This document shows positions 8,910-17,150 of a stretch of DNA of 64,000 bases, in pieces. The stretch's first letter is position 1. Every line of letters begins with the position of its first letter. The translations under genes were made by a program, and so were the position numbers. The DNA comes from Salipaludibacillus keqinensis (GTDB lineage Bacteria; Bacillota; Bacilli; Bacillales; Salisediminibacteriaceae), in contig NZ_PDOD01000002.1 of NCBI RefSeq assembly GCF_003226325.1, forward strand, positions 682,001-746,000, given 5' to 3'. A model generated the notes under the pieces. The model worked only from the letters and a program-made list of their open reading frames with translations, was not told where the DNA came from and ran no database searches.

Positions 8910-8942
8910 CAAAGGACTTGAGAAAAACGCTCAAGTCCTTTG
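8910..8942. repeat. 13-bp perfect inverted repeat
   Basis: CAAAGGACTTGAG and CTCAAGTCCTTTG pair perfectly around a 7-nt A-rich loop. It could be a terminator left from a lost gene or a boundary of the deletion that removed most of the chemoreceptor. No clear T run follows outside the stem on either strand. Confidence 0.6.
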
Positions 8943-9019
8943 TATGATTGCTAAATATTCATGTTTATACAATTCTGGCTCATCCCGGGCTAACTCATTA
9001 TATACAAACGAAAATATCA

Positions 9020-9379
9020 TTAAACGAAATAACCAAAATAAAGGACAGCTAGAAAAGAAACGATGAACTGAATCCAAAATAAAATCGATGTTCGGACTGT
9101 CAACTCATTTTTCGACATGCGATTTGAAATCAATTCCATGACATAAATTAACCAAAAAGCTAATAATCCTTTTACAACCGTGCCCCACCATAGATTCATG
9201 ATGATTAGCCCTCCTCCGGTAACGAAAAGGAGAATATAGAAAACTCTTAAGGTCATTTGAATGATTTTCGCTGGTTTTCTTTTCCCAGTCTTTAAGAAAA
9301 CGACTGTCAATCCAAATAAGACCATCGTAATAAACCAAAATAGTGCATGAGAATGAATGAACGTCTCATATTGCCACAT
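9020..9379 (-). CDS. yisL: YisL family membrane protein (UPF0344)
   Basis: 119-residue protein with four hydrophobic segments: HALFWFITMVLFGLTVVFL at the start, then the family signature AKIIQMTLRVFYILLFVTGG, then two more helices. This pattern (KxxHMxLRxFYILxxxTG in B. subtilis YisL) identifies the family; its function is unknown. AAAGGAGG lies 7 bp ahead of the ATG at 9379, so I prefer it to an in-frame start 30 bp further upstream. Single gene, not obviously linked to its neighbours. Confidence 0.8.
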   Translation of the reverse strand: MWQYETFIHSHALFWFITMVLFGLTVVFLKTGKRKPAKIIQMTLRVFYILLFVTGGGLIIMNLWWGTVVKGLLAFWLIYVMELISNRMSKNELTVRTSILFWIQFIVSFLAVLYFGYFV

Positions 9380-9474
9380 TGAATTGCCTCCTTTATCCAA
9401 TACCTTCACTGTTTAGAAGTATATCGAATATTGATTATATATGTAAATAGTATTGTAGTAAACAGTTTTAATGG

Positions 9475-9508
9475 AAAGAAAAGAAGCCGTCCATTATTGA
9501 ACGGCTTC
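9475..9508 (-). terminator. Rho-independent terminator closing the pst operon
   Basis: Stem GAAGCCGT/ACGGCTTC with a 10-nt loop, followed on the minus strand by a T-rich tail (TTTTCTTTCC). It lies about 20 bp beyond the response-regulator stop codon. Confidence 0.85.
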
Positions 9509-9528
9509 CTCATTATCATATCTCGCTG

Positions 9529-10305
9529 TCATCTTGATTGCTGCATCCCCTTAGTCAATACGGGCATCTCTTTCATCATATACCCGACATTACGTACCGT
9601 TTTAATATAGACTGGATTACGTTTATGAGGTTCTATTTTCTGGCGAACTCTACTTATAAAGACATCTATTATTCTTTCGTCTAACTCAGAATCATTCCCA
9701 GACAAAACTTTTAACAGATGCTTTCTGGAAAATGCTTTTCCCTTGTTTTTCATCAAAAAATAAACAAGCTCAAACTCTTTTCGGGTAAAATCGATGACTT
9801 CTTCGTTATCTTTGTATACAGAAAAGTGAGTCGGATCCAGAGTTAAATCTCCATTTCTTAATAACTTCTGTGACGATCCATTTCTATCACCTTGGTTTTC
9901 ATTCGTATCATAGCAACACAAATTTCCTCTTCGTATAATTGATTTCACTCGAGCTACTAGTATCTTTAATCTAAGAGGTTTGACTATATAATCATCTGCA
10001 CCTAATTCCAAACCTAGGACAGCATCAATTTCATCGATCTTCCTCGAGATTAAAATGATTGGTATCCAAAGGTGGTGTGATTGTCTTAATTCCCTGCATA
10101 AGTCTAATCCACCCAGTTTCCGAAGGTCTAGGTCAATAACAATCGCATCAGGTTTTAACGACGTGGTCGCCTTTAAAGCATCCAACCCATTCTCCACTGC
10201 CCAAGTCTCAAATCCGTGTTTCTGAAAGGTTTCTTCCATATCTGTGCGCAGCGTTTCGTTTCCCTCGGCGATTAAAATTGTTGGTGCCATTTTTTTCTCA
10301 CTCAT
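9529..10305 (-). CDS. OmpR-family response regulator with an altered acidic pocket
   Basis: 258-residue protein: receiver domain at about 8-125, a linker, and a winged-helix DNA-binding domain at about 150-245 ending in VYIKTVRNVGYMMK. The phosphoacceptor Asp58 (AIVIDLDL), the Ser of LIS and the Lys of VKPL are present. The acidic pair that binds magnesium reads Glu-Gly (ILIAEGNE) instead of two acidic residues, so phosphorylation may be weak or absent. It lies 31 bp after phoU, last in the pst operon, and no histidine kinase is nearby. It may be a PhoP-like or accessory regulator of phosphate genes, which is inference. The start is uncertain: ATG 10305 or ATG 10290; a TTG at 10329 is also in frame. 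Confidence 0.8.
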   Translation of the reverse strand: MSEKKMAPTILIAEGNETLRTDMEETFQKHGFETWAVENGLDALKATTSLKPDAIVIDLDLRKLGGLDLCRELRQSHHLWIPIILISRKIDEIDAVLGLELGADDYIVKPLRLKILVARVKSIIRRGNLCCYDTNENQGDRNGSSQKLLRNGDLTLDPTHFSVYKDNEEVIDFTRKEFELVYFLMKNKGKAFSRKHLLKVLSGNDSELDERIIDVFISRVRQKIEPHKRNPVYIKTVRNVGYMMKEMPVLTKGMQQSR

Positions 10306-10336
10306 GAAATCAACAACTTTCCTCCACAAGAGTTTC

Positions 10337-10996
10337 TTAGTTCAAATCAAAGCGTTCGCCATTCACTTCGTAAATAATCCATTCAGCTATGTTCGTGCAG
10401 TAGTCAGCAATTCGTTCAATGTATCTAGCAATAAAAGCCATTTGAGTCACTTGTTCAGCTGTTTCTTTATCATCAATTTTAATAGTAAAAATAGATTTAA
10501 CGAATTGTCCATAAGCCTCGTCTACCTCGTCGTCCACGTTGGCAATATGTTGCGCTTCGATGACATTTCCTTGCTGGTATGCGATAAGTACTTCTCGCAT
10601 CATTTTGCTTGTTTTTGTGGCCATGGCCATTAGATCCGATTGATAATCTTTAAAATACGACATTCGATCCATTCTTTGAGCTGCTTTAGCCATATCTACA
10701 GCTAAATCACCAACTCTCTCTAGATCACTTGAAATCTTTAATGCAACAATGATATTTCTTAAATCAGAAGCTACTGGTTGCTGCTTCGCAATCAATAACG
10801 TTGCTTTTTCATTGATATCAAGTTCAAGGGAGTTTACTTTTTTATCGTTTTTAATAATTTCATTGAATTTGGCAACATCTTCATTTTCAATCGCTGTAAG
10901 AACATCTTCAAAGGCCTTTTCAACCATTGAACCTAGCAACATGATTTCTTCTTTTAGTTCCCTTAATTCTGCTAAAAAACCGCCACGCATAGGCAT
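10337..10996 (-). CDS. phoU: Phosphate signalling protein PhoU
   Basis: 219-residue helical cytoplasmic protein made of two PhoU repeats of three helices each. The metal-binding motifs are visible in both: SSDLERVGDLAVD near residue 90 and IARYIERIADYCTNIAE near 192. PhoU links the Pst transporter to control of the phosphate response. It starts 13 bp after pstB. AAGGAG lies 7 bp before the ATG. Length is normal for the family. Confidence 0.95.
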   Translation of the reverse strand: MPMRGGFLAELRELKEEIMLLGSMVEKAFEDVLTAIENEDVAKFNEIIKNDKKVNSLELDINEKATLLIAKQQPVASDLRNIIVALKISSDLERVGDLAVDMAKAAQRMDRMSYFKDYQSDLMAMATKTSKMMREVLIAYQQGNVIEAQHIANVDDEVDEAYGQFVKSIFTIKIDDKETAEQVTQMAFIARYIERIADYCTNIAEWIIYEVNGERFDLN

Positions 10997-11009
10997 ATAT
11001 CAACTCTCC

Positions 11010-11834
<825 letters not shown>

Positions 11835-11873
11835 TCCTCCATTCTATTTTTCAAAAACTGTCTTCCTATCTAT

Positions 11874-12728
11874 CTATAACACTTCGTTTTTCTTTCGGTA
11901 GTAGTTTCTTAAAAGGATCGCAAACATGTTTAATAAAATGACCAACATAATTAGAACGAGAGCTGTTCCATAGGCAATTGGTCTAACCGCACTAGCTTGA
12001 GCATGCTGTGTGGCTAAAATGTATAGATGATAAGGTAAAGCCATGAAATTATCCGTTAGACTTGTAGGCAGGTTTCTAGAGAAATAAGCGGCACCCGTTA
12101 AAATAATCGGTGCTGTTTCACCTGCTGCTCTAGCCAGTCCTAAGATAGATCCTGTCGCCATTCCAGGAATAGCTGAAGGTAAAACTAGTTGGCGGATCGT
12201 CTGCCACTTCGTCGCACCTAAGGCAAGTCCGCCTTCTCTAAAAGAAGTAGGCACAGATTTCAACGCTTCTTCAGACGCGGTAATGACCCATGGTAAAACC
12301 ATGATTGCTAACGTGATCGCAGCGGTAATTAACCCGACGCCAATTTTCAAAAATGAAGCAAAGATTGCTAGACCGAAAAGGCCATATACAATTGATGGAA
12401 CACCAGCAAGGTTTCTAATGCTCATTCGAATCACACGAACAAGCGGTCCTTGTGTAGCATATTCATTTAAGTAAATCGCTGCACCAATCCCAACAGGCAC
12501 TGAGATGATAATTGTTAAAGAGGCCACATAAAATGTTCCAACTAATGCAGGCCATACTCCTCCCTCTGTCATGTTTCTTTGAGGTGGTTGCGTAATAAAC
12601 GACCAGCTTATAACATGTGCACCTTCACGGATAATAGAGAATAACAGCAACCCTAACGCGACTATGGTGAAAAAGGCGAAAGCGCCACAAATTGTAAACC
12701 ATAGTTTCTGTTCTAATTGTTTACTCAT
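11874..12728 (-). CDS. pstA: Phosphate ABC transporter permease PstA
   Basis: 284-residue membrane subunit with about six helices. The EAA loop reads FREGGLALGATKWQTIRQLVLPSAIPG, and the segment IRNLAGVPSIVYGLFGL is typical of PstA. Its start overlaps the end of pstC by 8 bp, indicating translational coupling. With PstC it forms the phosphate channel across the membrane. Confidence 0.95.
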   Translation of the reverse strand: MSKQLEQKLWFTICGAFAFFTIVALGLLLFSIIREGAHVISWSFITQPPQRNMTEGGVWPALVGTFYVASLTIIISVPVGIGAAIYLNEYATQGPLVRVIRMSIRNLAGVPSIVYGLFGLAIFASFLKIGVGLITAAITLAIMVLPWVITASEEALKSVPTSFREGGLALGATKWQTIRQLVLPSAIPGMATGSILGLARAAGETAPIILTGAAYFSRNLPTSLTDNFMALPYHLYILATQHAQASAVRPIAYGTALVLIMLVILLNMFAILLRNYYRKKNEVL

Positions 12729-13722
12729 TGGTTAACTTCCTCCTTTGTCTTGAGATCAATAAATCAGCAATTAAATTAACGATAAATGTAATCACAAATA
12801 AAATTAAAGCAATCACGAACAAGGAACTGTAATGTAAGCTTCCCCATGGAACATCAGAGCCTTCAATTGCAATATTCGCTGTCAATGTTCGCACCGACGT
12901 GAGAAAGTTCGGCAAAGTAACACCAAGAAATTCTGTAATTGGCATGTTGATCGCATTTCCCGCAGCCATTAATACAGTCATTGTTTCGCCAACGGCACGG
13001 CCAAAACCAAGCATAACCCCTGCAACAATCCCAGATTTAGCTGCTGGTACAGTGATGGTCTTAATCGTTTCCCAGCGTGTGGCACCTAGAGCGTATGCGG
13101 CTTCACGGTAATCTTTAGGAACACTTTTAATGGAATCTTCAGAGATACTAATAATCGTAGGCAAGGCCATTACAGACAAGATGACCGAAGCCGTTAAAGC
13201 TGTTAATCCATTAGATAAGCCAAAAACATTTGCAACAATAGGTGATAAGATCACTAACGCAATAAACCCAAGGACAACTGATGGAAAAATCGCTAACACT
13301 TCCACTGCTGGTTTAAGGATTTCCCTCACTCTTCTCGGTGCAATTTCAGCAATGAAAATAGCTGTAAAAATCCCCCATGGGATGGCAATCACTAGCGCTC
13401 CAGTTGTCACCATTAAAGAACCAAGAATAAACGGTAATGCACCATAACCGGCTCCTTGTGGAGAGGACGGATACCATCTTGTACCTGTTAAAAATTCCAT
13501 AATCCCCACTTCTCTTATTGCGCCCGATCCTTCTCTAATCAAGAAAAACAAAATTAACAGTAGAACGAAGATAGCGATTGAACCAAATACGAAAAACATT
13601 TTTTCTATTAAGAAATCTAGTGTGTTAGATTTAAATGATTTTTGGGTAAGTGTTTCTTTATTTACAATCTTCAAGTCTTCAACTTCTTGATTCACTTCTT
13701 TTTCAGCATGTTGTAAAGACAT
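12721..13722 (-). CDS. pstC: Phosphate ABC transporter permease PstC
   Basis: 333-residue membrane subunit paired with PstA. After a cytoplasmic N-terminus of about 38 residues comes the first helix, then about five more. The EAA loop reads YREAAYALGATRWETIKTITVPAAKSG. I chose the ATG at 13722 because AGGAGG sits 8 bp upstream; longer in-frame starts lie over the intercistronic hairpin region and have no site. Gap to pstS is about 130 bp and holds a hairpin. Confidence 0.95.
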   Translation of the reverse strand: MSLQHAEKEVNQEVEDLKIVNKETLTQKSFKSNTLDFLIEKMFFVFGSIAIFVLLLILFFLIREGSGAIREVGIMEFLTGTRWYPSSPQGAGYGALPFILGSLMVTTGALVIAIPWGIFTAIFIAEIAPRRVREILKPAVEVLAIFPSVVLGFIALVILSPIVANVFGLSNGLTALTASVILSVMALPTIISISEDSIKSVPKDYREAAYALGATRWETIKTITVPAAKSGIVAGVMLGFGRAVGETMTVLMAAGNAINMPITEFLGVTLPNFLTSVRTLTANIAIEGSDVPWGSLHYSSLFVIALILFVITFIVNLIADLLISRQRRKLTNE

Positions 13723-13800
13723 TGTCTTGCCTCCTGTTCCTGTCATAAACGTGTGAACGTTAAACTGTTTCATATCAATGAAATCTCGGTTAATAAAGAA

Positions 13801-13836
13801 GGAGATGAAATGTTCCAAATTAGAACATCTCTCTCC
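13801..13836 (-). terminator. Intercistronic hairpin between pstS and pstC
   Basis: GGAGATGAAATGTTC and GAACATCTCTCTCC pair around a 7-nt loop with a small internal mismatch; the tail on the minus strand is T-rich but mixed. This is where pst operons usually attenuate, leaving more pstS message than transporter message. Confidence 0.6.
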
Positions 13837-13850
13837 TCAACTCTCTCTTT

Positions 13851-14825
13851 CTACCAGTCTAATCCTAATTCTTCAAACGTTTCTTCATTTGCAGCTTGGT
13901 TGTCATCCCCAATTTGATAGAAACCAGTATCATAGCGGATGTCACTAGCTTCATCTGACTTCAATACCCAGTTCAAATAGTCAAGCATGATCCCCTCAGG
14001 TGTTCCATTAACATAAAAGTAAAGTGGGCGAGCAATCGGATACGATCCGTCATCTACATTTGATTCTTCAAATGGAGTAACATACTCACTGTCTTCGTCT
14101 AATGCCACATTTACAGCATCTATTCCTTCAATATAACCAATACCAATATAACCAATCGCATTAACTTCTTGCTCTACAGATTCTCGGATGGCAGAAGAAC
14201 CTGGCATAAACATTGCGCCATCTGCAAAGTCTTCACCGTCCATGATGTTCTCGTTAAAGTAAACATATGTCCCAGAGTTTGATTGACGAGAATACACAGT
14301 GATTTCGCCGCCATCGTCCCAACCTAAGTCAGACCAGTCAGTGATTTCACCAGTAAAGACATCTTTAATTTGTTGAACCGTTAATTCTTCAACTGGGTTA
14401 TCATTATTAATCGCTACTGCAAGTCCATCTTGACCTACAATAAATTCATGGGGCTCTGCGCCATTCGCTTCAGCATCCGACAATTCTTCTTCAGTCATAG
14501 GACGAGAAGACTGAGCAATGTCTACTTCATTGTTAATCATGGCTGCGACCCCTGTTCCTGATCCGCCACCAGTTACTGACACATCACCATTTTCGTTGTG
14601 ATCCATATATTCCTCAGCATAGGCTTGACCAAGGTTTACCATCGTGTCTGAACCTCTTATATCTAAGTATCCTTCAGGCATTTCTTCTGCACTGTTGTCT
14701 CCTGCAGCCGAGTTATTATTGTTATTAGAATTTCCATTACCAGAAGCTTCGTCTTCTCCCCCACCACAAGCAGCAGTTATTGCCATAAGACCTACAATCA
14801 TCATTGATAAGCTGTACTTTTTCAC
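13851..14825 (-). CDS. pstS: Phosphate-binding lipoprotein PstS
   Basis: 324-residue phosphate-binding protein anchored as a lipoprotein: lipobox ITAAC (Cys20) followed by an Asn-rich linker. The phosphate-binding signatures are present: IRGSDTMVNLGQAYAEEY, then GGGSGTGVAAM and the later SRQSNSGTY. It delivers phosphate to PstC/PstA. The start is GTG at 14825, set by GAGGAGG 9 bp upstream; an overlapping ATG there is out of frame. First gene of the operon, with a PhoP box upstream. Confidence 0.96.
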   Translation of the reverse strand: MKKYSLSMMIVGLMAITAACGGGEDEASGNGNSNNNNNSAAGDNSAEEMPEGYLDIRGSDTMVNLGQAYAEEYMDHNENGDVSVTGGGSGTGVAAMINNEVDIAQSSRPMTEEELSDAEANGAEPHEFIVGQDGLAVAINNDNPVEELTVQQIKDVFTGEITDWSDLGWDDGGEITVYSRQSNSGTYVYFNENIMDGEDFADGAMFMPGSSAIRESVEQEVNAIGYIGIGYIEGIDAVNVALDEDSEYVTPFEESNVDDGSYPIARPLYFYVNGTPEGIMLDYLNWVLKSDEASDIRYDTGFYQIGDDNQAANEETFEELGLDW

Positions 14826-14888
14826 GATTCATTTCCTCCTCTTAGTTCTTATGATTTCTCTATAAGTGATCTCTTGACCACAATTCAA

Positions 14889-14953
14889 AGTATAATCTTG
14901 TATTGTTAAGCTAGAATGAATGCTGCGTAAATGATTTGTAAATAGTATGTAAA
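14889..14953 (-). promoter_or_regulatory. PhoP box and -10 element ahead of pstS
   Basis: On the minus strand three hexamers TTTACA, TTTACA and TTTACG lie at 14953-14948, 14942-14937 and 14931-14926, each separated by exactly 5 bp. A weaker fourth (TTCATT, 14920-14915) continues the 11-bp period. This matches the TT(A/T/C)ACA direct repeats bound by PhoP in Bacillus. A -10-like TATACT lies downstream at 14894-14889 with no good -35, as expected for an activator-dependent promoter. Confidence 0.8.
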
Positions 14954-15127
14954 GAGTTCATTTATTGCTTGGACCCTTTGCTTAAATAAACTTCGTTTTT
15001 TCATTAGGATCCACACATAGTCACGGGTTCCTTTTTTAAATGGAAGCATGGCTATTTATAAGGGGATGATGGAGCGAGTAGTCTAATACCATAATGAAGT
15101 GTGGTAGTAGCTAATTAACATTCAATT

Positions 15128-15156
15128 AAAAAAACAAGCTCAATGTTGAGCTTGTT
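15128..15156 (-). terminator. Rho-independent terminator
   Basis: Stem AACAAGCTCAA / TTGAGCTTGTT followed on the minus strand by seven T. It closes the MBL-fold hydrolase gene 7 bp after its stop. Confidence 0.85.
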
Positions 15157-15162
15157 CCATGA

Positions 15163-15903
15163 CTATATATGCATCTGTTCACCTGTTTTTGCTAATATCA
15201 CCTGTCCCTGATACCTTTGGGAAACTTCATTAACTAGCTGCTGGTGATTCCCAAAATGAGGAAGGTGAGTAAGCATCACAGCTTCTACTTTAGCTTCATT
15301 AGCTAAACGACCTACCTCATCACTGTTCATATGTCCAAAAGTATTTGCCGTTTGATCGGCATAAAAGCTCGTTTCAGCGAGCAATAAGTCTGCCTTTATA
15401 GAAAACGGAACCAACTTTTGATCATAGGTGGTGTCAGCTGTATAAACAACCGATTTCCCTGTAATAGTAGAGGTTATTTTCATCGCAAAACACGGAGCAG
15501 GGTGAGAGGTTTTCTGAAAAGATATTGAAAATGGGCCAATTGTAATTGGTTGAGCAACTTCATATTGTGTAACGAGCGAATACGGTGGTTTCCCTAATTT
15601 CTGAAACTCATTTTTATCTTCTCCATGAGCATAAATTTGTAGAGGGTGATCCGTTCTCTTTAAATTCATGTCTACGACTCGGCTATATGTGAGTCCTCCT
15701 AGATCAGCAACGTGATCGTGGTGATAATGACTGAGGACAACAGCATCTAATTCTTTTAATTCTACATAATTTTGCAGTTGAGAAACTGCGCCACTTCCGC
15801 AATCTAACAAAATTTTTGTGTTTTCCTCTTCTATAAGAAAACAACTGGTTGCTTCATTTTTTCCTGCATACGCTCCCCAAAAACCAATGACAGTTAATTT
15901 CAT
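15163..15903 (-). CDS. MBL-fold metallo-hydrolase (YhfI-like)
   Basis: 246-residue metallo-beta-lactamase-fold protein. The metal site motif is SHYHHDHVADL (HxHxDH), with later ligands in the TSHPAPC, YTADTTYD and LTHLPHFG segments, as in ribonuclease Z-like hydrolases. The length and start (MKLTVIGFWGAYAG) match Bacillus YhfI. Substrate is unknown. The ATG at 15903 follows AAGGAG by 8 bp; an in-frame start 51 bp further upstream overlaps the rpmA terminator. It occupies the place where spo0B and obg are found after rpmA in B. subtilis. Confidence 0.85.
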   Translation of the reverse strand: MKLTVIGFWGAYAGKNEATSCFLIEEENTKILLDCGSGAVSQLQNYVELKELDAVVLSHYHHDHVADLGGLTYSRVVDMNLKRTDHPLQIYAHGEDKNEFQKLGKPPYSLVTQYEVAQPITIGPFSISFQKTSHPAPCFAMKITSTITGKSVVYTADTTYDQKLVPFSIKADLLLAETSFYADQTANTFGHMNSDEVGRLANEAKVEAVMLTHLPHFGNHQQLVNEVSQRYQGQVILAKTGEQMHI

Positions 15904-15951
15904 CTTAAAACTCCTTTCGATTGAAACCCTAATAAGCTTAATAATAGAGAA

Positions 15952-15993
15952 CAAAAAAGACTCTAACGATTATCAGCTAATCATTAGAGTCTT
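15952..15993 (-). terminator. Rho-independent terminator after rpmA
   Basis: Stem AAGACTCTAACGAT / ATCATTAGAGTCTT (one mismatch) with a 9-nt loop, followed on the minus strand by five or six T. It ends the rplU-prp-rpmA operon, so the hydrolase beyond it is a separate unit. Confidence 0.85.
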
Positions 15994-16007
15994 CATTATA
16001 GACAGTC

Positions 16008-16301
16008 TTATGCTTCTTGTACTTCTGGGTATACACTCACTCGTTTGCGGTCACGGCCTACGCGTTCAAATTTAACAACGCCATCCACTTTAGCAAATAG
16101 TGTGTCGTCTCCACCTTTTCCTACGTTTACTCCAGGATAAATACGAGTTCCGCGTTGACGAACTAAGATCGAACCACCTGTAACAGATTGTCCGTCTCCT
16201 CGCTTCGTGCCTAGACGTTTGGAAATTGAGTCACGACCGTTTTTTGTACTACCTACACCCTTTTTCTGGGCGAAAAATTGAAGGTCTAAATTCAAGAACA
16301 T
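16008..16301 (-). CDS. rpmA: 50S ribosomal protein L27
   Basis: 97-residue ribosomal protein that reaches the peptidyl-transferase centre. The precursor starts [19 protein letters not shown]; in Firmicutes the short leader ending in the double Phe is removed by the Prp protease encoded just upstream. The KNGRDS and [14 protein letters not shown] signatures are intact. AGGAGGTG sits 6 bp ahead of the ATG at 16301. Third gene of the rplU-prp-rpmA operon. Confidence 0.97.
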   Translation of the reverse strand: MFLNLDLQFFAQKKGVGSTKNGRDSISKRLGTKRGDGQSVTGGSILVRQRGTRIYPGVNVGKGGDDTLFAKVDGVVKFERVGRDRKRVSVYPEVQEA

Positions 16302-16320
16302 GGTCTTCACCTCCTGCTAT

Positions 16321-16650
16321 TTACGATTCAATACGTATAAATTGGCTATACTGCTCTTCCATCGTTTTCATGGAAACAAGCATGCCATTTAGTAATAGTT
16401 GTACTTTTTCATCTGTGTCACGATGTAACTTTTCAGGAACTCGACAGCGGAGAAACCCTCCGTCATTCTTCATTTCCACATCTAATTCTGTATGGCAAAT
16501 TTCTGCAATAGCGTTTACTGTTCCAAATGCTACAGCTGAAGCTCCGGCACAGACGAGATCATGTCCATAAGGACCTGAATCTGCGTGTCCAGACATGGTG
16601 AAGGTATGAATAAATCCATCATCATTCCGATCAAATGTTATTTGAATCAT
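16321..16650 (-). CDS. prp: Ribosomal-processing cysteine protease Prp (YsxB)
   Basis: 109-residue cysteine protease that cleaves the N-terminal extension of L27. The catalytic signature is visible as MSGHADSGPYGHDLVCAGAS, with His and Cys at the expected spacing. The gene is always found between rplU and rpmA in Firmicutes that make an extended L27, as here. The ATG at 16650 is favoured by length; the ribosome binding site (AAGGTG) is modest, fitting its low required level. Confidence 0.95.
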   Translation of the reverse strand: MIQITFDRNDDGFIHTFTMSGHADSGPYGHDLVCAGASAVAFGTVNAIAEICHTELDVEMKNDGGFLRCRVPEKLHRDTDEKVQLLLNGMLVSMKTMEEQYSQFIRIES

Positions 16651-16663
16651 CGTCAGCACACCT

Positions 16664-16972
16664 TTAAGCGTTGATAGCGTCAATCGTTACTTTAGTGTAT
16701 GGTTGACGGTGACCTTGCTTACGACGGTAGTTCTTTTTCGCTTTATACTTGAATACAGTCAACTTCTTAGCGCGGCCTTGTTTCTCAACCTTTGCAGTAA
16801 CTGTAGCTCCGTCAAGTAATGGAGAACCTACTTTTGTTTCGTCTCCACCAATAAGTAGAACACGGTCAAAAGTAACAGTATCACCTTCAACTACGTCTAG
16901 CTTCTCAACGTAAACTTCTTGTCCTTCAACGACTTTCACTTGTTTACCACCAGTTTCAATAATTGCGTACAT
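16664..16972 (-). CDS. rplU: 50S ribosomal protein L21
   Basis: 102-residue ribosomal protein of the large subunit. Signatures: [14 protein letters not shown] at the start and the C-terminal [15 protein letters not shown] segment. GGAGGTG lies just ahead of the ATG at 16972, in the conserved context of the L21 leader. First gene of rplU-prp-rpmA; rng lies immediately upstream on the same strand. Confidence 0.97.
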   Translation of the reverse strand: MYAIIETGGKQVKVVEGQEVYVEKLDVVEGDTVTFDRVLLIGGDETKVGSPLLDGATVTAKVEKQGRAKKLTVFKYKAKKNYRRKQGHRQPYTKVTIDAINA

Positions 16973-16979
16973 GTGCGCA

Positions 16980-17075
16980 CCTCCTTCAATACTCAGACTC
17001 GCCATCGCAGGTGCAAAACTTAACATTTTGCTTTAAAACCTGGTCCGCGCGGTTGCAGTTCTTTGGGCGCAACCA
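16980..17075 (-). ncRNA. L21 leader (ribosomal protein autoregulatory RNA)
   Basis: The minus-strand RNA between rng and rplU carries the conserved blocks I recognise from the Firmicutes L21 leader: GCCCAAAGAACT, AACCGCGC, then TGGCGAGTCTGAGTAT shortly before the GGAGGTG site of rplU. The element is thought to be bound by L21 to repress the operon. Boundaries are approximate. Confidence 0.8.
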
Positions 17076-17150
17076 AACAACTAACAAAGGAAATCATACC
17101 ATATAAGAAATTAACATGTCAATGAAAGCTTTCCTTTTAAATCGAGTGAA

